Assembly: GCA_913048115.1 (NCBI GenBank)
Contig: CAJWVI010000023.1
Coordinates: 1-33,900, forward strand
DNA: 33,900 bases
Source: an uncultured Flavobacteriaceae bacterium
GTDB lineage: Bacteria; Bacteroidota; Bacteroidia; Flavobacteriales; Flavobacteriaceae
Direction: 5' to 3'
The notes beneath the pieces are model-generated. The model was not told where the DNA came from and ran no database searches. It saw nothing but the letters and a program-made list of their open reading frames with translations. Both the position numbers and the translations under genes were made by a program. This document shows, piece by piece, positions 19,010-28,256 of the stretch. Numbering within the stretch: position 1 is the first letter of the stretch; each line of letters starts with the position of its first letter.

Positions 19010-20911
19010 ATGGAAGAAAAGAAATTTGATCTCAATTCGATTATAGGATTTGTACTAATTGGAGCCATCTTTATTTGGATGCTTTATTTACAGCAACCAA
19101 CCGAAGAAGAAATTGCTGTAGAGGCAGCGAAAATAGAAGCAGAGCAAAAAGCTGCAGAAGAAGCCTCTAGGCAATCCCAAAGTGATATCACACTTAATGA
19201 TGCAACAACAGCTATGACTGCTGTTACTGCCAAAGACTCTATGGGCCTATTAAAACTGCAAAGTAGATTAGGTTCTTTTGCATACTCTAGTACCTTGGCT
19301 TCCGCAAGTAATGCTACTACTGTGATAGAAAATGACGTATTGTCTTTAACCATAAGCAATAAAGGAGGGTATGTAACTGAGGCTCGTTTAAAGCAGCACA
19401 CTACCTATGATTCTATTCCAGTTTACTTAGTGAAGAATGGAAATTCAACTTTAAATTTTCAATTCTCTGCAGAAAACAGGTTATTAAATACCCAAGATTT
19501 ATACTTTGAACCTTCTCTTTCTCTAAATGGAAACAACCAAGTGTTAACCATGCGTCTTAAAACTGCAGATAATGCATACTTAGAGTATCGCTATGAGCTT
19601 ATTCCTGGAGAGTACATGACTAACTTTAGCATTAAATCTCAAGGCCTTGAAGATGTTTTAAACACTAGCCAACCTATGTATCTAGATTGGAAACTAAAAG
19701 GATACAGACATGCTAAGAGTATTAGTTATGAAAACCGATACTCTAGACTAACCTATGAGTATGAAGGAGATAAACACTCTAAGCTCTCTCCAACGGGAGA
19801 TGATCAAGAACTTGAGGTAGCAGTTAATTGGTTAAATTTCCGTCAACATTTCTTTAGCTCTATGCTACTTACAGACACTTCTTTTAAAGAGGTTGATTTT
19901 AGCTCTAGAGATCTTGTTGAAGATGAAACAACAGATACAATTTACACCAAACAATACGGTGCTAAGATATTAATTGAACCAAAGGGAGGGGCTATCGCTC
20001 AAAATATGAACCTTTATTATGGCCCAACAGACTATAAAATATTTAAAAAATACGATCGTGATCTTGATGAGGCAATGCCACTGGGTTGGGGTATTTTTGG
20101 AATGATTAATAAGTTTTTAATTATTCCTTTGTTTGGTTTCTTAAGTGGTTTCTTACCTGCAGGAATTGCGATTATTATGTTGACTATCTTATTAAAGCTA
20201 GCCTTGTCTCCAGTGCAATACAAGCAATACCTTGCACAAGCAAAGATGAAAGTATTAAAGCCAGAGATTGATGCTATTAAAGAGCGTTTGGGTGATAATA
20301 AAATGAAAATACAACAAGAAACAATGAAGTTGCAAAATATTGCAGGTGCCAGTCCTCTCAAGGGATGCTTGCCCGCCATTTTGCAGATCCCTGTGTTTTA
20401 TGCTTTGTTCACTTTTTTCCCTACAGCATTTGATTTACGTCAAAAAAGTTTCTTGTGGGCAGATGATCTGTCAAGTTATGATACGATCTACCAGTTCCCT
20501 GGTGGATTCTCTATCCCTTTTTATGGAGACCACGTAAGTTTATTCCCTATTCTAGCGTCACTTGCTATCTTTTGGTACATGACCATGACTATGGGGCAAA
20601 ACATGCAAGCACAACAGCAACCTGGTATGCCAAACATGAAAATATTAATGTATTTATCACCCTTGTTCATGTTGGTGTTCTTTAATAACTATGCCAGTGG
20701 ATTATCATTGTACTATTTCATCTCTAACTTAATTACCATTGGTATTATGTTGGTGATTAAAAATATGATCATCGATGAAGATAAAATAAAAGCGCAAATA
20801 CAAGTCAATAAAGCCAAGCCAAAAAAGAAACAAAATAAGTTTCAAAAGAAAATGGCAACGATGATGGAGCAAGCAGAGGAACAGAAAAAAATTCAGAAAA
20901 AGAAAAAATAG
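19010..20911 (+). CDS. yidC: Membrane protein insertase YidC
   Basis: A 633-residue inner-membrane insertase of the long Gram-negative type. Residues 9-26 form the first membrane helix, followed by a large periplasmic domain (about 60-350). The conserved insertase core of five helices follows, in which LLKLALSPVQYKQYLAQAKM, ASPLKGCLPAILQIPVFYALF and the segment near 505-575 are recognisable. The C-terminus is a lysine-rich tail (KKKQNKFQKK...KKIQKKKK), expected to contact the ribosome. It inserts proteins alone or with SecYEG, in the same pathway as FtsY in this window. Confidence 0.96.
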   Translation: MEEKKFDLNSIIGFVLIGAIFIWMLYLQQPTEEEIAVEAAKIEAEQKAAEEASRQSQSDITLNDATTAMTAVTAKDSMGLLKLQSRLGSFAYSSTLASASNATTVIENDVLSLTISNKGGYVTEARLKQHTTYDSIPVYLVKNGNSTLNFQFSAENRLLNTQDLYFEPSLSLNGNNQVLTMRLKTADNAYLEYRYELIPGEYMTNFSIKSQGLEDVLNTSQPMYLDWKLKGYRHAKSISYENRYSRLTYEYEGDKHSKLSPTGDDQELEVAVNWLNFRQHFFSSMLLTDTSFKEVDFSSRDLVEDETTDTIYTKQYGAKILIEPKGGAIAQNMNLYYGPTDYKIFKKYDRDLDEAMPLGWGIFGMINKFLIIPLFGFLSGFLPAGIAIIMLTILLKLALSPVQYKQYLAQAKMKVLKPEIDAIKERLGDNKMKIQQETMKLQNIAGASPLKGCLPAILQIPVFYALFTFFPTAFDLRQKSFLWADDLSSYDTIYQFPGGFSIPFYGDHVSLFPILASLAIFWYMTMTMGQNMQAQQQPGMPNMKILMYLSPLFMLVFFNNYASGLSLYYFISNLITIGIMLVIKNMIIDEDKIKAQIQVNKAKPKKKQNKFQKKMATMMEQAEEQKKIQKKKK

Positions 20912-20928
20912 GTAGTTTTTACGCTACC
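20911..20928 (+). terminator. Weak hairpin after yidC
   Basis: GGTAG and CTACC pair across an 8-nt loop beginning at the last base of the stop codon. A T-rich stretch follows only after several bases, so terminator function is uncertain. Confidence 0.3.
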
Positions 20929-21029
20929 ACATTTGTTTCTGTTTTTATAAATAAGCGATTTTTTTGAAATTAGCTAGCCTCTTTAATAGTGAGATAGTAT
21001 TTAAATTATAACACAAAGCGCTAAGGCCT

Positions 21030-21716
21030 ATGAGAAGTAGTATTGTACTTGTTTTTCTAATTTGGTTTTTTTCGGGCAATCTTTTTGCTCAAGAAATCAA
21101 CCAAAAAGATGTAAATGGGTTGCGTCAAGGTTCCTGGATAAAGAAATACCCAGGAACACAACAGCTTAGGTATGAGGGTTACTTTAAAGACAATAAAGAA
21201 GTTGGAACTTTTAATTTTTACTGCGAGACCTGTGGGATACAGCCTTACTGTGTCAAAGAATTTAAAAACGACGCTCTTGTAGATGTTAGGTATTATTCAA
21301 GTAGTGGAGATCTAGTAAGTACAGGAATGATGCAGGGAAAGCAGCGCATAAATCAATGGCTTACCTTTCATGAAAACTCTACAAATATTATGACACGGGA
21401 GTTTTATGTAGCAGGAAAGTTACAGGGAGAAATCACGACCTATTATTTAACTGGAAAAATAATTGAAACAACACATTATTTGAATGGTCTTAAAGAGGGG
21501 CTTAGTTTTTATTATTCTCCAGAGGGTATAACCTTGAAAGAGCTTTCTTATAAAAATGATTTGTTGCATGGACCAGCAGTATATTATTCTACTAAGGGTT
21601 TGCTGACCATGAAAGGAGATTATAGAAATGGAGTAAATTATGGTGTCTGGAATTACTATAAAGAAGGAAGGTTTCTTTTTGATGAAACATTTCCAAGACC
21701 AGAAGATAAAAATTAG
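21030..21716 (+). CDS. MORN-variant repeat protein (YwqK-like), secreted
   Basis: A 228-residue protein with a signal peptide (MRSSIVLVFLIWFFSGNLFAQ) and repeated short units of the MORN_2 type such as GLRQGSWIKKYP, GKLQGEITTYYLTGK, GLKEGLSFYYSPEG and GVNYGVWNYYKEG. Proteins like this are often labelled 'YwqK family antitoxin', but here a signal peptide is present and no toxin gene is adjacent, so that label is not supported. Two cysteines near residue 65 (YCETCGIQPYC) are followed by a third. It lies just upstream of mnmA with a 49-nt gap. The role is unknown. Confidence 0.75.
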   Translation: MRSSIVLVFLIWFFSGNLFAQEINQKDVNGLRQGSWIKKYPGTQQLRYEGYFKDNKEVGTFNFYCETCGIQPYCVKEFKNDALVDVRYYSSSGDLVSTGMMQGKQRINQWLTFHENSTNIMTREFYVAGKLQGEITTYYLTGKIIETTHYLNGLKEGLSFYYSPEGITLKELSYKNDLLHGPAVYYSTKGLLTMKGDYRNGVNYGVWNYYKEGRFLFDETFPRPEDKN

Positions 21717-21765
21717 GCATAGATACTTTAAGTTATTTATGTCTTTACATCTTTAATTTTAAAAA

Positions 21766-22953
21766 ATGAAACGCGTTGTTGTTGGGCTTAGTGGGGGTGT
21801 AGATTCTAGTGTTGCTGCTTATCTTTTAAAACAGCAGGGCTATGAGGTCATTGGTCTATTTATGAAGAACTGGCATGATGATTCTGTAACCATTAGTGAA
21901 GAATGCCCTTGGCTTGAAGATAGCAATGATGCGATGTTGGTCGCTCAAAAATTAAACATTCCTTTTCAAACTGTAGACCTTAGTCAACAATACCAAGAAC
22001 GTATTGTTGACTACATGTTTAGAGAGTATAAAATGGGTAGAACACCAAATCCAGATGTGCTTTGTAATCGTGAGATTAAGTTTGATGTTTTTATGAAAAT
22101 CGCTCTGGATTTGGGTGCAGATTATGTGGCAACTGGTCATTACTGTAGAAAAGGCATCCAAACTATTAACAAAACACAGGTATATAGCTTGCAATCTGGT
22201 AAAGATTCTAACAAAGACCAGAGTTATTTTTTATGCCAACTATCACAAAAGCAATTAGCAAAAACCTTATTTCCTGTTGGTGAAATACTAAAACCAGATG
22301 TTCGTAAAATTGCAGCCCAGCAAGGTTTAATCACTGCAGACAAAAGAGATTCTCAAGGGCTTTGTTTTATTGGTAAAGTGCGTTTGCCTGAGTTTCTGCA
22401 ACAACAATTAGCTCCTAAAAAAGGAACTATTATTGAAGTGCCTCCAACCTTTGATGCATTTATTAATACCGTTGATGTATTTACTACAAAACTAGCCGAG
22501 TTACAGCATATTTCAAAGAAGATACTCTATACTATCTCTGATGGAAAAAAAGTAGGAGAACATGAAGGTGCTCATTATTTTACAAATGGCCAACGCAAAG
22601 GCCTTGCAGTTGGTGGAACCAAAGAGCCATTATTTGTGATAGCAACCGATGTCCATGAGAATGTTATTTATACCGGGCAAGGTAAAAATCATCCAGGTTT
22701 ATACCGCCGCGGCTTATTTGTAAAACAAGATGAAACTCACTGGATACGAGAAGACCTTTGCATTGCAGATGGTGAAACCTTAGCCGTAATGGCTCGTATA
22801 CGCTATAGACAAAAACTAGAGAAAGCAGTCTTACATCAAACTACACTAGGGGTATATGTTATTTTTGAAAACCCACAATCTGCCATCACTGCAGGTCAAT
22901 TTGTTGCCTGGTATCATCAAGATGAATGTTTGGGAAGTGGTGTTATTTCTTAA
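21766..22953 (+). CDS. mnmA: tRNA-specific 2-thiouridylase MnmA
   Basis: A 395-residue enzyme that introduces the 2-thio group at wobble U34 of Lys, Glu and Gln tRNAs. The ATP-pyrophosphatase P-loop is [10 protein letters not shown]. The catalytic cysteines are C100 ([12 protein letters not shown]) and C200 (GLCFIGKV), and the ATP-binding segment includes SYFLCQL. The C-terminal beta-barrel ends with the usual [12 protein letters not shown] region. The stretch of about 15 residues before C47 ([18 protein letters not shown]) is the longer N-terminal variant I associate with Bacteroidota. Confidence 0.96.
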   Translation: MKRVVVGLSGGVDSSVAAYLLKQQGYEVIGLFMKNWHDDSVTISEECPWLEDSNDAMLVAQKLNIPFQTVDLSQQYQERIVDYMFREYKMGRTPNPDVLCNREIKFDVFMKIALDLGADYVATGHYCRKGIQTINKTQVYSLQSGKDSNKDQSYFLCQLSQKQLAKTLFPVGEILKPDVRKIAAQQGLITADKRDSQGLCFIGKVRLPEFLQQQLAPKKGTIIEVPPTFDAFINTVDVFTTKLAELQHISKKILYTISDGKKVGEHEGAHYFTNGQRKGLAVGGTKEPLFVIATDVHENVIYTGQGKNHPGLYRRGLFVKQDETHWIREDLCIADGETLAVMARIRYRQKLEKAVLHQTTLGVYVIFENPQSAITAGQFVAWYHQDECLGSGVIS

Positions 22954-23025
22954 AACAAATATATAGTACCTTTAAAAGGAGTGTTTTGCTATGAGATGCC
23001 CACTTTTAAAATATAATTTATTACT

Positions 23026-24651
23026 ATGAAAAAAATAGTACTTCTGCTTGCATTGTTTTATTTGTTGCCCGTTTCAGCGCAGATAGAAGAAGATGCCTTA
23101 GTTTTTTTTGAAAACAAAGAAAACGTAGATCAGGCCTTAGCAAACCCCATCTCTATTCTTACTCAAAAAGCATTAGATAGAAAGCAATTACATAATACAC
23201 CTATTGATGCGCGTGATGTACCTGTTAATGAAGCCTACATTACCTGGATTAAAAATATTTCCGGCATAAGTGTCTTTGCAAAATCAAAGTGGATGAACTG
23301 CGTCTATATTAGAGGTTCTTTTGAAGCTATTGAAAGTTTAGAAAATCTGGATTTTGTAAACCATGTTGAATTTGCAGATAAAAGTTTAAATTTAGGACCT
23401 ATTACTGGTGGTGTACTCACAGATAAATTTGAGATAGAAAACCAAAAATCTAGCATTGTTTATAATTATGGTGCTGCAACAAATCAAGTAGAAATGATTG
23501 CAGCAAATTTTTTGCATGAGCAAGATTTTACAGGTACAGGTATTGATATAGCTGTATTGGATAGTGGGTTTCCAGGAGTATTAACAAATCCAGCTTTTGA
23601 AACCTTGAGAGATCAGGGAAGGCTTTTAGGAACCTATAATTTTATAACTAGAGAAGAAACAGCAGACGCTCCAAGCTCTCACGGCGCAAAGACCTTTAGT
23701 GATATAGGAGGTTTTTTAGAAGATGAGTTTGTTGGTACGGCTCCAGGTGCTTCTTTCTATTTGTATGTAACAGAAGATGTAGGGCAAGAAAATCCAGTAG
23801 AGGAAGCTTGGTGGGTAGAAGCTCTAGAGCGCGCAGATAGTTTGGGCGTTCGTGTTGTAAACACATCATTAGGATATCAAGACTATGATAACCCTGCCTA
23901 TAGCCATGTATATGAAGATCTAGACGGCTTTACCACCATTGCTGCTCGGGGTGCAAACCATGCCTTTGATAAAGGAATGTTTTTGTTAACTTCAGCCGGC
24001 AATGATGGATCGTCATTTGGTTTTGTAGCAACTCCCGCAGATGCTGCAGGATGCTTTAGTGTAGGTGCTGTAGATTCTGAGGAGCTTTACGCCCCGTTTA
24101 GTTCATATGGGCCTAATGCTGCAGGACTCAGAAAGCCAGATGTAATGGCGCAAGGTGTTTCTGCTGCTGTGGTAGATCAAAATGGAGCTGTAGATTTTAA
24201 TAGTGGTACTTCTTTTAGCTCTCCCATTATGGCGGGTGCAATTGCTTGTTTGTGGCAATCAAGACCCCAAACAACCAATGCGCAATTAATGCAGATAGTA
24301 AGGGAATCTGCTCATTTATTTGAAAACCCAACAGATCTAATGGGGTATGGGATTCCAAATTTTGAGACTGCTTATACTGCATTACAAATGCTTGCTATTG
24401 AAGATCAATTTTTAGAAACTCAGTTTGCGTTGTACCCAAATCCATCCCAAGATGTTGTTTCTTTTAAGATGCCTTCTTTTATAGATAAAGCAGAGGTTAA
24501 CGTATTTACAATCAACGGCCTTTTAGTGTTTTCTTCTGAAATCACACAGCAACAAAACACCTTAAATATTTCAGAAGTAGCCTCGGGACTTTATATTGCA
24601 ACAATTGCCTCTGGAGCGACTAAAAACTCTTTTAAACTGATAAAAAAATAG
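23026..24651 (+). CDS. Secreted S8 (subtilisin-like) protease with T9SS sorting domain
   Basis: A 541-residue exported protease. A signal peptide (1-18, ending VSAQ) is followed by an inhibitor-like propeptide region. The catalytic triad is complete: D179 (AVLDSGFPG), H219 (SSHGAKTFS) and S396 (GTSFSSPIMAG), with the oxyanion Asn in SAGNDGS. Residues from about 465 (LYPNPSQD) to the end, closing with SFKLIKK, form a type A T9SS C-terminal sorting domain, so it should be carried across the outer membrane and released or anchored. The TAG stop overlaps the GTG start of the next gene. Confidence 0.93.
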   Translation: MKKIVLLLALFYLLPVSAQIEEDALVFFENKENVDQALANPISILTQKALDRKQLHNTPIDARDVPVNEAYITWIKNISGISVFAKSKWMNCVYIRGSFEAIESLENLDFVNHVEFADKSLNLGPITGGVLTDKFEIENQKSSIVYNYGAATNQVEMIAANFLHEQDFTGTGIDIAVLDSGFPGVLTNPAFETLRDQGRLLGTYNFITREETADAPSSHGAKTFSDIGGFLEDEFVGTAPGASFYLYVTEDVGQENPVEEAWWVEALERADSLGVRVVNTSLGYQDYDNPAYSHVYEDLDGFTTIAARGANHAFDKGMFLLTSAGNDGSSFGFVATPADAAGCFSVGAVDSEELYAPFSSYGPNAAGLRKPDVMAQGVSAAVVDQNGAVDFNSGTSFSSPIMAGAIACLWQSRPQTTNAQLMQIVRESAHLFENPTDLMGYGIPNFETAYTALQMLAIEDQFLETQFALYPNPSQDVVSFKMPSFIDKAEVNVFTINGLLVFSSEITQQQNTLNISEVASGLYIATIASGATKNSFKLIKK

Positions 24652-25592
24652 TGGAAAATAGAATCACAAAACTTTTTAAAATACAATTCCCGCTTATACA
24701 AGCTGGAATGATTTGGAATAGCGGTTGGAAACTGGCAAGCGCAGTGAGCAATGCAGGCGGGCTTGGTATTATTGGCGCAGGGTCTATGTATCCAGAGGTG
24801 TTAAAAGAGCATATTGCTAAATGTAAAGCAGCTACTACAATGCCTTTTGCCGTGAATGTTCCTATGTTGTACCCAAACATAGAAGAGATTATTGAAATTA
24901 TTATTAAAGAAAAAGTTCCTATTGTTTTCACCTCGGCAGGGAACCCTAAAACCCATACTGCACATTTAAAACAACAAGGTATCATAGTAGTTCATGTTGT
25001 GAGTAGTGTAAAGTTTGCATTAAAAGCACAAGATGCAGGAGTAGATGCTGTTGTTGCTGAAGGGTTTGAAGCAGGAGGGCATAATGGCCGAGACGAAACC
25101 ACAACCTTTACCTTATTGCCAATGGTTAAAGAACACATTAGTATTCCTTTAATTGCTGCAGGGGGTATAGCTAATGGTCGCGGTATGATGGCTGCAATGA
25201 TTTTAGGTGCAGATGCTGTGCAAATAGGCAGTAGGTTTGTTGCAAGCCAAGAGAGTAGTGCGCATCAAGCCTTTAAACAAGAAGTAATTAAAACAAAAGA
25301 AGGGGACACCCAATTAACGTTAAAAGAACTAGCTCCTGTACGTTTGCTTAAAAATAAGTTTTTCAATGAGATCGTGGAACTTTATAAGACCAACCCAAGT
25401 AAAGAACAACTCATTAAGTTATTGGGAAGAGCTAGAGCAAAGCGTGGCATGTTTGAAGGTGATTTAGAAGATGGTGAACTTGAAATAGGACAAGTAGCGG
25501 GTTTAATTCACGAGATTAAGCCTGCTGCAGATATCGTTAGTGAAATTATAGAAGAGTTTAATATACTCAATAACAAAAAAGTTATTATTTAA
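24651..25592 (+). CDS. Nitronate monooxygenase family FMN enzyme, GTG start
   Basis: A 313-residue TIM-barrel flavoprotein. Visible signatures are the N-terminal FPLIQAGMIWNSGWKLASAV, GGLGIIGAGSM, the catalytic-type histidine H144 in EAGGHNG and the FMN phosphate site AAGGIANGRGMMAAMILGADAVQIGS. The closest named families are nitronate monooxygenase and the FabK-type enoyl-ACP reductase; sequence reading alone does not decide between them. The start is GTG at 24651, overlapping the TAG stop of the subtilase gene (TAGTG), so translation probably re-initiates there. The product has no signal peptide and is cytoplasmic. Confidence 0.85.
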   Translation: MENRITKLFKIQFPLIQAGMIWNSGWKLASAVSNAGGLGIIGAGSMYPEVLKEHIAKCKAATTMPFAVNVPMLYPNIEEIIEIIIKEKVPIVFTSAGNPKTHTAHLKQQGIIVVHVVSSVKFALKAQDAGVDAVVAEGFEAGGHNGRDETTTFTLLPMVKEHISIPLIAAGGIANGRGMMAAMILGADAVQIGSRFVASQESSAHQAFKQEVIKTKEGDTQLTLKELAPVRLLKNKFFNEIVELYKTNPSKEQLIKLLGRARAKRGMFEGDLEDGELEIGQVAGLIHEIKPAADIVSEIIEEFNILNNKKVII

Positions 25593-25642
25593 CAGCTGCT
25601 TGTTTAAGACCTTCTAGATTAAGTAAACTCAAAGGATACTAG

Positions 25643-25650
25643 TATCTTTG
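25643..25650 (+). promoter_or_regulatory. Flavobacterial -7 box (TATCTTTG)
   Basis: An exact TAnnTTTG match lies 15 nt before the ATG at 25666. Only a TTA is found near the -33 position. Confidence 0.45.
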
Positions 25651-25665
25651 TAAAAAAGAGAACAG

Positions 25666-25923
25666 ATGCCATTAAATAATAATGATATTTTTAAAAAATT
25701 ACGCGTTGCCCATAAACTTCGCGATGATGATATTGTAAAAATATTGGAGTTGGTTGACTTCAATGTAACCAAGAGTGAATTAGGTGCTTTGTTTAGAAAT
25801 GAAAACCACCCAAAATATGTTGAATGTGGTGACCAGATCCTTCGTAATTTTTTAAATGGACTAATTGTACATCTTCGTGGGCCTATGCCAAAGAAAACGG
25901 TGAAGCCTAGTGTGCAAAAATAG
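25666..25923 (+). CDS. DUF1456 (YehS-like) protein, single repeat
   Basis: An 85-residue protein with the DUF1456 pattern: NNDIFKKLRVAHKLRDDDIVKILEL, then RNENHPKYVECGDQILRNFLNGLI. YehS of E. coli and its relatives usually carry two copies of this helical unit; here there is one copy plus a short basic tail (PKKTVKPSVQK). The function of the family is unknown to me. It is a single gene between the nitronate monooxygenase gene and sucC. Confidence 0.78.
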   Translation: MPLNNNDIFKKLRVAHKLRDDDIVKILELVDFNVTKSELGALFRNENHPKYVECGDQILRNFLNGLIVHLRGPMPKKTVKPSVQK

Positions 25924-26004
25924 AAGAGCTTAGCCCATAAATTTGGATGCTCATTTATTAGGCAAGCTCATTTTAAAAAATTAGTACATTCTCATAACAT
26001 TTAT

Positions 26005-26012
26005 TATTTTTG
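26005..26012 (+). promoter_or_regulatory. Flavobacterial -7 box (TATTTTTG) of sucC
   Basis: An exact TAnnTTTG match lies 75 nt before the sucC ATG, giving an unusually long leader for this window. The -33 element is unclear (TTA only). Confidence 0.5.
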
Positions 26013-26066
26013 CAGCACTTTTGAGGCAATGTTTGTTTGTCATAATTTTTAGTAATTAAATAGTTA

Positions 26067-26080
26067 CCCGTCTTCACGGG
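26067..26080 (+). promoter_or_regulatory. Leader hairpin directly before sucC
   Basis: CCCGT (26067-26071) pairs perfectly with ACGGG (26076-26080) around a CTTC tetraloop, ending 7 nt before the sucC start codon. It lies inside the presumed 5' leader and would sit in the ribosome-binding region of the mRNA. Confidence 0.5.
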
Positions 26081-26087
26081 CATAAAT

Positions 26088-27278
26088 ATGAATTTACACG
26101 AATATCAAGGAAAAGAAGTGTTAAGTAGTTTTGGTGTTACCATTCAACGTGGTATCGTAGCTCACACTCCAGAAGAAGCGGTAGCTGCAGCTAAAAAATT
26201 AACAGAAGATACTGGAACAGACTGGCACGTTATTAAGGCTCAAGTTCACGCTGGTGGACGCGGTAAAGGTGGTGGTGTGAAATTAGCAAAAAACCTTGAT
26301 GAGGTAAGAAGTATTGCCAATGATATTATTGGTATGAATCTTATTACACCTCAAACAAGTGCAGAAGGTAAAAAAGTACACCAAATACTTGTTGCTGAAG
26401 ATGTATACTACCCTGGTGATAGTGAACCAGAAGAATATTATATAAGTGTTTTATTAAACCGTGTAACTGGTAAAAATATGGTTATGTATTCTACAGAAGG
26501 TGGAATGGATATTGAAACTGTTGCAGAAGAAACACCACATTTAATTTTTAACGAAGAAATTGATCCTGCTTCAGGATTACTTCCTTTCCAAGCAAGAAAA
26601 ATTGCTTTCAATCTTGGATTAAGCGGTATGGCTTTCAAGCAAATGACAAAGTTTGTTACTGCGCTTGTAAGAGCTTATGAGTCTAGTGATTCTTCAATGT
26701 TTGAAATAAATCCAGTATTAAAAACTAGCGATGATAAAATTATTGCTGTGGATGCTAAAGTAAGTATTGATGATAATGCATTGTATCGTCATAAAGACTA
26801 TGAAGCAATGCGTGATTTACGTGAAGAAAACCCTGTAGAGGTTGAAGCAAGAGCGGTAGGGTTAAACTATGTTGATCTTGACGGAAACGTTGGTTGCATG
26901 GTAAATGGCGCAGGACTAGCAATGGCTACCATGGATTTAATAAAGCAAGCAGGTGGTGAGCCAGCTAACTTTCTAGATGTTGGAGGTACTGCAGATGCAG
27001 AACGTGTTGAAGCTGCATTTAAGCTTATTTTAAAAGATCCAGCAGTAAAAGCAATTTTAGTAAATATTTTTGGAGGTATTGTACGTTGTGATCGTGTTGC
27101 ACAAGGAATTGTTGATGCTTACAAGAATATGGGTACCATTAATGTGCCTATTATTGTGCGCTTGCAAGGAACCAATGCAGATATCGCTAAAGAGTTGATT
27201 GATAATAGTGGTTTGGATGTTCAAAGCGCCATTGAATTTCAAGAGGCTGCAGATAAAGTGCAAGCTGTATTAGCATAA
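26088..27278 (+). CDS. sucC: Succinyl-CoA synthetase (ADP-forming) beta subunit
   Basis: A 396-residue ATP-grasp protein of normal length. The N-terminus MNLHEYQGKEVLSSFGV, HVIKAQVHAGGRGKGGGVKLA (nucleotide-binding), FEINPVLKT, CMVNGAGLAMATMD and NIFGGIVRCD are family signatures. With SucD it converts succinyl-CoA to succinate with ATP formation in the citric acid cycle. sucD does not follow here; a strong terminator and a convergent gene do, so the alpha subunit is encoded elsewhere. The leader carries a hairpin before the ATG. Confidence 0.97.
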   Translation: MNLHEYQGKEVLSSFGVTIQRGIVAHTPEEAVAAAKKLTEDTGTDWHVIKAQVHAGGRGKGGGVKLAKNLDEVRSIANDIIGMNLITPQTSAEGKKVHQILVAEDVYYPGDSEPEEYYISVLLNRVTGKNMVMYSTEGGMDIETVAEETPHLIFNEEIDPASGLLPFQARKIAFNLGLSGMAFKQMTKFVTALVRAYESSDSSMFEINPVLKTSDDKIIAVDAKVSIDDNALYRHKDYEAMRDLREENPVEVEARAVGLNYVDLDGNVGCMVNGAGLAMATMDLIKQAGGEPANFLDVGGTADAERVEAAFKLILKDPAVKAILVNIFGGIVRCDRVAQGIVDAYKNMGTINVPIIVRLQGTNADIAKELIDNSGLDVQSAIEFQEAADKVQAVLA

Positions 27279-27294
27279 TACACTATTAAAATAT

Positions 27295-27327
27295 AAAAAA
27301 GCCTTGAATTTATTCAAGGCTTTTTTT
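27295..27327. terminator. Bidirectional terminator, sucC / rluF
   Basis: A 14-bp stem made of AAAAAAGCCTTGAA (27295-27308) and TTCAAGGCTTTTTT (27313-27326) with a TTTA loop. A and T tracts on both sides let it serve both the plus-strand sucC and the minus-strand rluF that converge on it. Confidence 0.9.
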
Positions 27328-27394
27328 GTACTATAATTACATTGAGCGGTTAGATTGGTGTGCTATATTTTATTTAGTATACACGCTTAATTTT

Positions 27395-28252
27395 TTATGT
27401 ATTTCTTCCTCTACGACGCCTACCGTTAGTTCCAATTTCTTTTTCTGTGTAACTAGATTTATGTGTTGGAGTAGTTTTTTTTGGTGTTATGGTAGCCTCT
27501 TTTGGCGCTTGAGCTGCAAATGAACTATTATCTGAATTTGAGACGGCTTCTTGTAATACACCTACTTCTTGTGGTGTTAAATCACGCCAGGTTCCAAGAG
27601 GTAGGTTTGCTAGTTCTATGTTCATAATTCTAGTACGTTTTAATGAAAGTACCTCATACTCAAGGTACTCACACATTCTACGTATTTGACGATTAAGTCC
27701 TTGAATTAATATAATTTTAAAGACAAATCTACTCACGCGCTCGACATGACAATTCTTGGTCGTGGTTTCTAGTTCAGCCAATGGTATTCCACTGCTCATT
27801 CTGCGTATAAAGTCATCTGTAACAGGTCTATCTGTACTAACTATATATTCTTTTTCGTGCTTGTTCCCAGCTCTTAATATTTTATTTACAATATCACCAT
27901 CGTTGGTCATAAGTAGTAATCCTTCACTTGGTTTATCAAGACGCCCTACATGAAAAATACGCTCTTTGTGGCCAATAAAGTCTACCACATTTCCTTCAAC
28001 TCGTTGGTCTGTCGTGCAGGTAATATCTATGGGTTTGTTTAAAGCAATATAAACTAAGGTGTCGTTTTTTGTAATTAAATGGTTATCCACGTGAATTACA
28101 TCACCAGGCATTGCGCGATCTCCAAGACTTACACTGGTGCCATTTAAAGTAACACGACCTTGCTCGATAAGGGTGTCTGCTTGGCGTCTAGAGCAGTACC
28201 CGCTGTCGCTAATTGCTTTGTTAAGCCTAATAGAATCTGGATGATTTGCCAT
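27395..28252 (-). CDS. rluF: 23S rRNA pseudouridine synthase RluF
   Basis: A 285-residue pseudouridine synthase. An S4 RNA-binding domain (about 8-55, with YCSRRQAD) precedes the catalytic domain with D106 in GRLDKPSEGLLL. RluF acts on U2604 of 23S rRNA. The ATG at 28252 gives the conserved MANHPDSIRLNKAI start; an earlier in-frame GTG at 28303 would add 17 unrelated residues. After about 235 the protein has a low-complexity basic extension ending NGRRRRGRNT, which may help RNA binding. A TATCTTTG box (28264-28257 on the minus strand) ends only 4 nt before the ATG. Confidence 0.9.
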   Translation of the reverse strand: MANHPDSIRLNKAISDSGYCSRRQADTLIEQGRVTLNGTSVSLGDRAMPGDVIHVDNHLITKNDTLVYIALNKPIDITCTTDQRVEGNVVDFIGHKERIFHVGRLDKPSEGLLLMTNDGDIVNKILRAGNKHEKEYIVSTDRPVTDDFIRRMSSGIPLAELETTTKNCHVERVSRFVFKIILIQGLNRQIRRMCEYLEYEVLSLKRTRIMNIELANLPLGTWRDLTPQEVGVLQEAVSNSDNSSFAAQAPKEATITPKKTTPTHKSSYTEKEIGTNGRRRRGRNT

Positions 28253-28256
28253 AGGG

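Noticed and set aside
21030-21716. Toxin-antitoxin module, from the usual 'YwqK antitoxin' label
   Set aside because: The protein has a signal peptide and MORN-type repeats, and no small toxin-like ORF is adjacent.
22969-22979. Palindrome CCTTTAAAAGG after mnmA as a terminator
   Set aside because: It has almost no loop and no T-run; it overlaps a near-match to the -7 box instead.
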